Source of the DNA: a bacterium
Lineage (GTDB): Bacteria > Spirochaetota > Spirochaetia > Treponematales > Rectinemataceae
Assembly (NCBI GenBank): GCA_021779995.1
Contig: JAJXZP010000027.1
Span: forward strand, 1-34,736
Direction: 5' to 3'
Length of the DNA: 34,736 nt
The position numbers and the translations under genes were made by a program. Positions 25,155 to 32,351 of the stretch are shown here, piece after piece. Below the pieces are notes generated by a model. That model was not told the origin of the DNA. It was given only the letters and a program-made list of their open reading frames with translations, and did not search any database. Position 1 is the stretch's first letter. Each line of letters opens with the position of its first letter.

Positions 25155-25695
25155 GGAGCTGCGCGTCCTCTTCCTGCAGTACGAAGGCGTCCACTTCCTC
25201 CTCGACCGGTCGCAGTGCGCCTCCAGCCTCTTCGCCTCGGAGGTGCAGGAGGTCGGCTCGCGCCACCGCTACCTCCGCGAGCTCCTCCGGGTCGGCGACG
25301 AGCGGCTCCTGTTCTTCGACCTGCAGCTCTTCCTGCGCGAGACCTTCCACGCCCGGTCGGGCGCCGGCGCCCAGCTGGCCATCATCGGGGAGCTGGCCGG
25401 CTTCGAATCGCGCACGCGCGAGCTGTTCCGGCGCTCGGTCTTCCCGTCCCTGGAGCGCCTGGAGCTGGACACCGGACGGATCGCCTTCCGCATTCCGTCC
25501 GACACCGTCATGCGCAGCCTGAGCCCGGAGGATCTGGCGCCGCACAACGTCTCGATACGCCGGCCGCTGGAGGCGCGGGGGCTGCTGGCCCTGCACCCCA
25601 CCGAGCGGTCGATGGGCTTTCTGCTCGACCTCGACCGCCTGGTCGGGTCGAGGCTGCTCTTCGCGTCCGCGCGGAGGAAAGAGGCGGACGAATGA
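25141..25695 (+). CDS. Small chemosensory-operon protein, possibly a second divergent CheW
   Basis: 184 aa if started at TTG 25141, which has GGAG 7-8 nt upstream; no better ATG exists near. The sequence (ELRVLFLQYEGVHFLLDRSQCASSLFASEVQEVGSRHRYLRELLRVGDERLLFFDLQLFLRE) has the beta-strand rhythm and position of CheW-like domains (hydrophobic strand, specificity strand, then a LLFFDL strand), but I cannot confirm the fold. It lies between cheW and cheB, overlapping both by 14 and 4 bp. It may be a scaffold specific to this pathway. Reality of the gene is nearly certain; its identity is not. Confidence 0.65.
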   Translation: MSASEELRVLFLQYEGVHFLLDRSQCASSLFASEVQEVGSRHRYLRELLRVGDERLLFFDLQLFLRETFHARSGAGAQLAIIGELAGFESRTRELFRRSVFPSLERLELDTGRIAFRIPSDTVMRSLSPEDLAPHNVSIRRPLEARGLLALHPTERSMGFLLDLDRLVGSRLLFASARRKEADE

Positions 25696-26756
25696 AGGTG
25701 CTCGTAGTCGACGATTCGATCCTGATGCGCAACATCCTGAAGGAGATGTTCCGCGACTCGGGCGTGGCCGTCCTGGGCGAGGGCAGCGACGGCCGCGCCG
25801 CGGTGGAGCTCAACCGCGCCCTGCGGCCCGACCTCATCGTGATGGACATCAACATGCCGAGCATGAACGGCCTCGAGGCCACGAGGGCCATCATGGGCGA
25901 GTGCCCCACGGCCATCGTCATCTTCTCCAACGAGATCGACGCGAAGATTTCCTTCCAGGCCATCCAGGCCGGGGCCGTGGAGGTCGCCGCCAAGCCCGAC
26001 ATCGACCAGTTCAACGATCCGGCCTACACGGGCAAGCTGCTGAAGATGCTGCATGCCGCCGCAGGGGTCTTCGGCGGCGGCCGCGCCAAGCAGGCCTGCG
26101 CTCCCGGAGAGAGCCCCGCTCCGGCCGCGGAGACGGCGCGCGCCGGCCGGGCCGCGGGCCGCCTCGCGGGTCCGGCCTCGGGCCCGCGGCGCATCGAGGC
26201 CGTGGTCATCGGCGCCTCGACGGGAGGGCCCATGGCGGTCCGCGACCTCCTGCGCGGCCTGCCGGCCGACTTTCCCGTGGGCATCGCCCTGGTGCAGCAC
26301 ATCGAAGAGCGCTTCGACAAGGGCTACGCCGAGTGGCTCGACGGCGAATGCGAACTCCGCGTGCGCCTGGCCCGGGACAACGACAGCTTCACGCCCGGAG
26401 AGGTGATCGTCGCGCCCTCGGGACACCACCTCGTCTGCGGCGAGCGCCGCCTCATCCTCGCCGACACCCCACCCGTGGGCAATCAGAAGCCCTCGGTCGA
26501 CCGGCTCTTCGAGACGGCGGCGCTCGGCTTCGGAGACCGCCTGGCGGCCGTCCTCCTGACCGGCATGGGCTCGGACGGCGCCGAGGGCTGCGTCAAGGTG
26601 AAGGCCGCCGGAGGCCTGACCCTGGTCCAGGACGAGGCGACCTCCTTCATCTACGGCATGCCCAAGGCCGCCGTCGAGCGCGGCGGGGCCGTCCGCGTCC
26701 TGGGTCTGCCGCAGATCCCGGCCGCGCTCCTGGAGGCGGTCGGCTATCATGGATGA
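25692..26756 (+). CDS. cheB: CheB receptor methylesterase/deamidase
   Basis: 354 aa. An N-terminal receiver (1-122; phosphoacceptor D52 in LIVMDINMPSMNG, conserved D7/D8) is joined by a Pro/Ala-rich linker (about 128-165) to the methylesterase domain. The catalytic triad is visible: S176 (GASTGGP), H203 (LVQHI) and D295 (GMGSDG). CheB removes methyl groups from receptor glutamates when phosphorylated by CheA, giving adaptation. ATGA overlap with the preceding gene and an 8-bp overlap with cheR show tight coupling. Its presence means the three receptors probably undergo methylation-based adaptation. Confidence 0.95.
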   Translation: MKVLVVDDSILMRNILKEMFRDSGVAVLGEGSDGRAAVELNRALRPDLIVMDINMPSMNGLEATRAIMGECPTAIVIFSNEIDAKISFQAIQAGAVEVAAKPDIDQFNDPAYTGKLLKMLHAAAGVFGGGRAKQACAPGESPAPAAETARAGRAAGRLAGPASGPRRIEAVVIGASTGGPMAVRDLLRGLPADFPVGIALVQHIEERFDKGYAEWLDGECELRVRLARDNDSFTPGEVIVAPSGHHLVCGERRLILADTPPVGNQKPSVDRLFETAALGFGDRLAAVLLTGMGSDGAEGCVKVKAAGGLTLVQDEATSFIYGMPKAAVERGGAVRVLGLPQIPAALLEAVGYHG

Positions 26757-28188
26757 GAGCTTCGTCGACAAGGCGGTGGACTACGTGGAAGCGTTCACCG
26801 GCCTGAGATCGCCCGCCTCCAACCGCGCCCACTTCAGGCGGGCCCTGCTGGGCCAGGCCCGGGCCGCGGGGATGCCTCCCGAGCGGCTGGCCGCCGAGCT
26901 GAGCCTCGACGCGGGGATCCGGCAGCGCTTCCTCAACGCGGTGATGATCGGCGAAACCTACTTCTTCCGGGAGGCCTCCCAATTCCGCCTGCTGCGCGAG
27001 GCCCTCGCGGGGCGATGGGCCGCGACCGCTCGGAGGCTCCGCTGCTGGAGCGTCTCCTGCTCCACCGGCGAGGAAGCGGTGAGTCTGGCCGCCGTGCTGG
27101 ACGAACGGCGGCGCGAGCGCGGCGGGCCGGAGTACGAGGTGCACGCCTCGGACATCAACGACACCGCCCTGGAATGCCTGCGCGGCGGCGTCTTTCCGCG
27201 CGCCTCCCTGCGCCGGGACGGACGGGAGTTCCACGACAGCCTCTTGCGGCGCCACGTGATCCGCGAGGACGAAACGGGCCTCACCCTCGATCCGGCACTC
27301 CTGGCCAGGATCTCGATCCATCATCTCAACTTCTTCCGGGACCCCCTGGGCGCCATCCCGGACGAGCTGGATGTCGTGTTCTTCCGCAACACCCTCCTGT
27401 ACGCGACCCTGGAGAAGCGGGAGTTCATCGTCGACCGGATCGTGCCCAAGCTGCGCGAGGGCGGCCTCCTCTTTCTGGCGACGAGCGAATTGCCCTTCGT
27501 GAAGCGAGCCGACCTGCGCCTGGAGAAGTCCGACCACGCCTACGTCCTCGTGCGGGAGAGCCCGGATCGGTCTCGCGGGAGCGCGGCTCGGGAGAGTCCG
27601 GCTCGCGAGAGTTTGGCTCGCGGGGACGGCGGCGGGCCGGGGCCCCTCGGGAGTCCGGACCCCGCCGAGGCGGACGCGCAGGTCACGACCGAGGCCGTCC
27701 TGGGCTTCCTCAACGGCGGCGAGCGCGCGCGCGCCGAGAGCCGCGGGGACGCCGTCGCCGAGTTCGCGCGGCTCGTGGCGAGCCTCTTCGCGGCCCTGGG
27801 CTCGGGCCGGAAGGACGAGGCCGCGCTCCTCCTCGGCGCGCTCGAAGCGGCCTCGAGCCCCGGCGTGGAGTCTCTCGCGCGCTACTGCGCCGGCCGCTTC
27901 CACGCCGCGACCGGCGATTCCGGGCGCGCCAGGGCCGAGTTCGAGCTGGCGCTCGAGGCGGACGGATCCTTCTGGCCGGCGCGCTTCTACCTCGCCTCGC
28001 TCTCGGCGCCCTCCTCCGGGCGAAGGGCGCGGCGGGAGTTCGAGCGCTGCCTCGCGGCCATCGAGGCCGAGTCGCGGGGCGAGCGCTTCGCCTGTCTGCT
28101 CGAGGGCTTCAACAGCGCGTATTTCCGGCGCATGTGCGTCCGATGGATCGAAAAACTGGCGGAGGACGGGGGTCGGGGATGCCCATAG
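26749..28188 (+). CDS. cheR: CheR receptor methyltransferase with C-terminal helical extension
   Basis: 479 aa, about 200 longer than minimal CheR. The methyltransferase (1-275) has FLNAVMIGETYFFREASQFRLL, the SAM-binding CWSVSCSTGEEAVSLA and HASDIND; the usual CRNVLIYF block is FRNTLLYAT. A low-complexity linker with RESP repeats (about 276-310) leads to a helical C-terminus (about 320-470; LARYCAGRFHAATGDSGRARAEFELALEADGSFWPARFYLASL) that resembles TPR repeats, as found in CheR proteins of other alternative pathways where it mediates protein binding. It adds methyl groups to receptors using SAM. It overlaps cheB by 8 bp and cheA by 10 bp. Confidence 0.92.
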   Translation: MDESFVDKAVDYVEAFTGLRSPASNRAHFRRALLGQARAAGMPPERLAAELSLDAGIRQRFLNAVMIGETYFFREASQFRLLREALAGRWAATARRLRCWSVSCSTGEEAVSLAAVLDERRRERGGPEYEVHASDINDTALECLRGGVFPRASLRRDGREFHDSLLRRHVIREDETGLTLDPALLARISIHHLNFFRDPLGAIPDELDVVFFRNTLLYATLEKREFIVDRIVPKLREGGLLFLATSELPFVKRADLRLEKSDHAYVLVRESPDRSRGSAARESPARESLARGDGGGPGPLGSPDPAEADAQVTTEAVLGFLNGGERARAESRGDAVAEFARLVASLFAALGSGRKDEAALLLGALEAASSPGVESLARYCAGRFHAATGDSGRARAEFELALEADGSFWPARFYLASLSAPSSGRRARREFERCLAAIEAESRGERFACLLEGFNSAYFRRMCVRWIEKLAEDGGRGCP

Positions 28189-30446
28189 ACCGTGCGGCCT
28201 TCATCGAGAACTACGTCGATGAAACCCGCGAGAATCTGCGAAAGATCGACGACGGAGTGGTCAGGCTCAGGAAGGACCCGGAGAACCAGGACGAGCTCGG
28301 CTCGATCCTGCGCGCGCTCCATACGATCAAGGGCTCTTCGCGCATGCTCAAGTTCCGCGGCATGGAGCAGGTGGCGCACGGGACGGAGAGCGTGTTCAAG
28401 GGCATCCGCGAGCAGCGGTATGCGCTCTCCTCTCTCCTCATGCGGCTGGTGTTCTTCGGCGGCGATCTCCTGCGCCAGGGCGTGGAATCGATCCTGAAGG
28501 CCGGCTCCGACGACGCGCGGATCGCGCCCCATCTCGCGGCCTATCTCGCGGCCTGCGAGCACGCCTACGCCGACGAGCCCTTCGTCGAGGAATTCGAGAA
28601 ACTGCAGGGCGCCCTCGCCGGGGGGGAGGCCCAGGCGGCTCAGGCGCCCGGGGCGGGCGGAGCGGAAGCGCCCGGCACAGGGGGCGGCCCCCTCGCCGCG
28701 GCCCAGTCCGGCGAGAACGGCTACGACAGCGTGCGCGTCAAGACGGGCAGCGTCTCGCAGATAATCGAGACGCTCAATACCGTCATCATCAGGCAATTCC
28801 AGTTCAAGCAGATCCAGGAAGAGCTAGGCGCCCTCGAGCGCGGCTTTTCCGATTTCTGGACCGACACGCGCACGAGGATCGCCGAGGCGAAACGACAGGG
28901 CCGGGGCGAGGGGCGGACCGCCTTCCTGGCCTCGGGGCAGGCCCTGCTCAAGGCGACCCAGAGCCTGCGCAAGGAATTCGTCGACCAGATGGCCGCGCTC
29001 GAGCAGCACTCCTACAAGCTCCAGGAACAGGTCATGCGGCTGTCGATGCTGCCCCTGGATCTGATCCTGGGCGAGCTGCCCCGGATGGTGGCCGAAACCT
29101 CGGCCGCGCTCGGCAAGGAGATGGACTTCACCGTCACGGGCTCGGACGTCCTCATGGACAAGGCCATTCTCGAAAGGTTGAGCGATCCCCTCCTCCACCT
29201 GGTGCGCAACTCGGTGGACCACGGCATCGAGACCCCGGCCGAGCGCGTCGCGGCGGGCAAGAGCGCCGCGGGCAGGATCGGCGTCGCGTGCAGCTCCGAG
29301 TCGGGCAACATCGTCATCAGGGTCACGGACGACGGCAGGGGCATCGACCCCGAGCGGATCAAGCGGCGGGCGGTGGAGCTCGGCCTCCTGAAGGAGTCCG
29401 ACGCGGCAGGCCTCGAGGAGACCGAGGCCTACGCCTTCATGTTCCGCTCCGGATTCTCCACGAAAGAAGCCGTCTCGGAGCTCTCCGGGCGCGGCGTGGG
29501 CCTGGATATCGTCAAGTTCAACGTCGACAAGGTCAAGGGCAAGGTGAGCGTGCGCAGCGTCAAGGGCCAGGGCAGCGAGTTCATCCTCTCGGTGCCCCTG
29601 TCGCTGGCCACGGTCTCGGGCTTCTTCGTCAAGGCCGGGGGCGAGAAGTTCCTCATCCCCAGCAACTTCGTCCAGAAGATCGTCAGGCTCGCCGTCGCGG
29701 ACAAGGTGGTCTACTACAACCGGGAGGCCTTCAAGCTGGACGGCCAGATCGTGCCGCTGTACTCCCTCGCGACCCTCGTGGGGCGCCAGACGCAGAACCG
29801 GGGAGCCTTCCTCTACGTGGTCGTGGTGGAATCGGTCGGCGAGAAGATCGGCATCGTGGTGGACGCCGTCCTGCAGCACGCGGCCCTGATCTACAAACCG
29901 GCGCCGCGCAACGTGCAGAAACTGAAGCCCATCCAGGGCATAGTCTTCGACGAGAGCTACCGGATCATCAACATCCTCTTCGTCCCCGAACTGATCGCCC
30001 GCTTCAAGCGCATCCGGTCCATCGATCTCCTCGGCGGGGTGGGCGGCGAGAAGCCGAAGCCGAGGCAGGCCCTCGTGGTCGACGACTCGATCAACACCCG
30101 CGAGATCGAGAAGTCGATCCTCGAATTGGAGGGCTTCGAGGTGACGGGCGCCGAGGACGGGATCGAGGCCTTGCAGCTCCTGAAGGAGCGGCGCTACGAC
30201 CTCATCCTCTCCGACATCGAGATGCCGCGCATGGACGGCATCACCATGATAGAGAACATCCGCAAGGACCCCTTCTACGCGAACACCCCCATCGTGGTCG
30301 TGACCTCCTATTCCGACGAGGCCACGAGGAAGCGGGCCCGCGAGGCCGGGGCGGACGCGCAGATCGTCAAGTCGGATTTCGACCGCAACGGCCTGCTCGA
30401 AATCGTCGAAGGCCTGATGGGCGCGGTCAAGGCGGTGGAGATATGA
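28179..30446 (+). CDS. cheA: Hybrid histidine kinase CheA with C-terminal receiver
   Basis: 755 aa from ATG 28179, inside the end of cheR. Order: HPt with phosphorylatable H48 (LHTIKGSSRMLKF); an Ala/Gly-rich linker (about 150-185) in place of a clear P2; dimerisation helices; HATPase with HLVRNSVDHGIE, DDGRGID and SGRGVGLDIVKF; CheW-like P5; then a receiver with D679 (LILSDIEMPRMDG). CheA phosphorylates receivers in response to receptor state. The fused receiver may act as output or phosphate sink. With CheB, the following cyclase and its own receiver, there are three receivers but no free CheY in the operon. It overlaps the cyclase gene by ATGA. Confidence 0.94.
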   Translation: MPIDRAAFIENYVDETRENLRKIDDGVVRLRKDPENQDELGSILRALHTIKGSSRMLKFRGMEQVAHGTESVFKGIREQRYALSSLLMRLVFFGGDLLRQGVESILKAGSDDARIAPHLAAYLAACEHAYADEPFVEEFEKLQGALAGGEAQAAQAPGAGGAEAPGTGGGPLAAAQSGENGYDSVRVKTGSVSQIIETLNTVIIRQFQFKQIQEELGALERGFSDFWTDTRTRIAEAKRQGRGEGRTAFLASGQALLKATQSLRKEFVDQMAALEQHSYKLQEQVMRLSMLPLDLILGELPRMVAETSAALGKEMDFTVTGSDVLMDKAILERLSDPLLHLVRNSVDHGIETPAERVAAGKSAAGRIGVACSSESGNIVIRVTDDGRGIDPERIKRRAVELGLLKESDAAGLEETEAYAFMFRSGFSTKEAVSELSGRGVGLDIVKFNVDKVKGKVSVRSVKGQGSEFILSVPLSLATVSGFFVKAGGEKFLIPSNFVQKIVRLAVADKVVYYNREAFKLDGQIVPLYSLATLVGRQTQNRGAFLYVVVVESVGEKIGIVVDAVLQHAALIYKPAPRNVQKLKPIQGIVFDESYRIINILFVPELIARFKRIRSIDLLGGVGGEKPKPRQALVVDDSINTREIEKSILELEGFEVTGAEDGIEALQLLKERRYDLILSDIEMPRMDGITMIENIRKDPFYANTPIVVVTSYSDEATRKRAREAGADAQIVKSDFDRNGLLEIVEGLMGAVKAVEI

Positions 30447-32293
30447 GCAAGATCCTCCTCGTGGACGACTCCGCCCTGATCCGCGGCGTCCTCGAAACCT
30501 TCCTCGCGTCGAAGGGCTACGAGGTCATCCTCGCCGAGAACGGCCTGGAGGGCATCCTCGCCGCCTATCGCCACGTGCCCGACCTGATCGTGACCGACGT
30601 GGAGATGCCCCGGCTGCAGGGCTACCAGATGAGCCGCCTCCTCAAGAGCCGCCGGGAGATCCGCAAGATACCCATCATCATGCACACGAGCCTCTCCGAG
30701 GACCGCGACAAGTTCTGGGCCGACTCCTCGGGCGCGGAAGCCTTCATCACCAAGGACTTCGACAATCTCGAGGCCCTGGCCGCGCAGCTGAAAAGCTCGC
30801 TGGCGAAGGCCGTCCCCGTCGACCGCGACCTGATCGCGGAGGACGCCGCGGGCATGGGGGAGGCGGCGGCCCTCGAGATGCTGGGAAGCCTCTTCGACGG
30901 AGAGCTCTTCAAGTCGACGATCATGAACGAGCTCAACGAGGTCGAGCGCCACATCGGCTCCCTCTCGCTCTCCGCCGCGGAGGTCCTCAAGATCCTGAGG
31001 AAGGTCTGCCAGGTCCACATCGGCGTCTTGATCCTGCGCCAGGAGAACGACGCGCAGATGTACATCCTGCCCTCGACGGAGGTGGTCAAGGCCGATGTCG
31101 AGCGCTTCCAGGCCGTCTGTCTCCGCGAGTTCGAAGGCCTCGCGGGACCGATGACCGGGCAGCTGACGGCCAAGGTCCTCGGCGTCGAGGGGCGAGCCGA
31201 CTACGAGAGGGGCCGCATCGACGGCCGCCGTCTCAGCTCCCTGCATTCGGCGGAGCTCAGGGGCAAGGGCGAGACGGTCATCGGGACCCTGCACGTCGGC
31301 AATCTCGCCAACAACTACTTCTCGGAGCTGATCGTCGGCAACATCCGCTCCTTCGCGGACGGGGCCGCTCCCGTCCTGGAGAACGCGGTGCTCTTCCGCG
31401 CCATCAACGAGATGCGGCGCAAGATCGACACCATGTTCTCCAAGTTCGTGCCGCAGGAAGTCATCCGGGAGCTCCTCTCCCGGCGCAGCGACACCGAGAT
31501 GAAGATCGGCGAGAAGCGCAGCGTCGCCATCCTCTTCTCCGACATCCGCTCCTTCACGGTGATCTCCGAGAACAACTCCGCCGAGAAGATCGTGGACTTC
31601 CTGAACCGCTACTTCCAGCTCATGGTGCGGATCATCCGCGCCCAGGGCGGGATCATCGACAAATTCATAGGCGACGCCATCCTGGCGGTCTTCGGCGCCC
31701 CCGTGAGCTACGAGGACAACGCCGCCCGCGCGGTGCGCGCCGCGGTCGCCATGGCCGAGGCCCTGCGCGACTTCGACACCTCGGGCCTCGTGCTGCCCGA
31801 GGGCGGATTCCGCGCGGGCATCGGCATCCACGAGGGAGACGTGATCGTCGGCAATATCGGCAGCGAGGACAAGTTCGACTACACCGTCATCGGCGACAAC
31901 GTCAACCTCGCCTCGCGCCTGGAGGGACTCACCAAGCACTACCGCGCGACGATCCTCGTCTCCGACGCGGTGCGCCGGGCCGTCGGCGAGGACCTGCGCG
32001 TCCGCGAGGTGGACACGGTGCGCGTCATGGGAAGGGAGCAGGCGACCACCCTGTATTCGATCGAGAGCGCCGACCAGGGCCTCGTCGACGAGGCCGCCTG
32101 CGAAGTCTACCGCAAGGCCCTGAGCATGTACAAAATGCGCAATTGGACGACCGCGATCGACTACTTCAGGCAGGTGCTCGCGAAGCGCTCCGACGACTAC
32201 CTGAGCCTCATGTACATCGACCGCTGCGAGGAGTTCGCGAAAAATCCGCCGCCCGACGACTGGGAAGGCACCATCCGCCTCGACTTCAAGTAG
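30443..32293 (+). CDS. Response regulator - class III adenylate cyclase
   Basis: 616 aa. Receiver (1-120, phosphoacceptor D52 in LIVTDVEMPRLQG); a middle region (about 150-325) that looks GAF-like; class III cyclase (about 355-540); a short helical tail (about 545-600) resembling one TPR. Catalytic residues are complete: metal Asp D367 (FSDIRSFT) and D411 (IGDAILAVFG), adenine-selecting K407 and D479 (KFIGD; KFDYTVIGD), transition-state N488 and R492 (NLASRLE). ATP to cAMP is therefore predicted rather than cGMP. Receiver placement implies control by CheA phosphorylation. It is the last gene of the operon and looks like its dedicated output. Confidence 0.9.
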   Translation: MSKILLVDDSALIRGVLETFLASKGYEVILAENGLEGILAAYRHVPDLIVTDVEMPRLQGYQMSRLLKSRREIRKIPIIMHTSLSEDRDKFWADSSGAEAFITKDFDNLEALAAQLKSSLAKAVPVDRDLIAEDAAGMGEAAALEMLGSLFDGELFKSTIMNELNEVERHIGSLSLSAAEVLKILRKVCQVHIGVLILRQENDAQMYILPSTEVVKADVERFQAVCLREFEGLAGPMTGQLTAKVLGVEGRADYERGRIDGRRLSSLHSAELRGKGETVIGTLHVGNLANNYFSELIVGNIRSFADGAAPVLENAVLFRAINEMRRKIDTMFSKFVPQEVIRELLSRRSDTEMKIGEKRSVAILFSDIRSFTVISENNSAEKIVDFLNRYFQLMVRIIRAQGGIIDKFIGDAILAVFGAPVSYEDNAARAVRAAVAMAEALRDFDTSGLVLPEGGFRAGIGIHEGDVIVGNIGSEDKFDYTVIGDNVNLASRLEGLTKHYRATILVSDAVRRAVGEDLRVREVDTVRVMGREQATTLYSIESADQGLVDEAACEVYRKALSMYKMRNWTTAIDYFRQVLAKRSDDYLSLMYIDRCEEFAKNPPPDDWEGTIRLDFK

Positions 32294-32322
32294 CGGCCGG
32301 AGCTCCCCGGAAAGCGGCCGCG

Positions 32323-32347
32323 GCCGGCGGGCGCCCCCCGAGCCGGC
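32323..32347. terminator. Stem-loop between convergent cyclase and patatin genes
   Basis: GCCGGC at 32323-32328 and again at 32342-32347 (self-complementary hexamers) can pair across a 13-nt loop in either transcript. The 58-bp gap separates convergent genes, which fits a shared terminator, but there is no T-run on either side. Confidence 0.3.
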
Positions 32348-32351
32348 GGCG

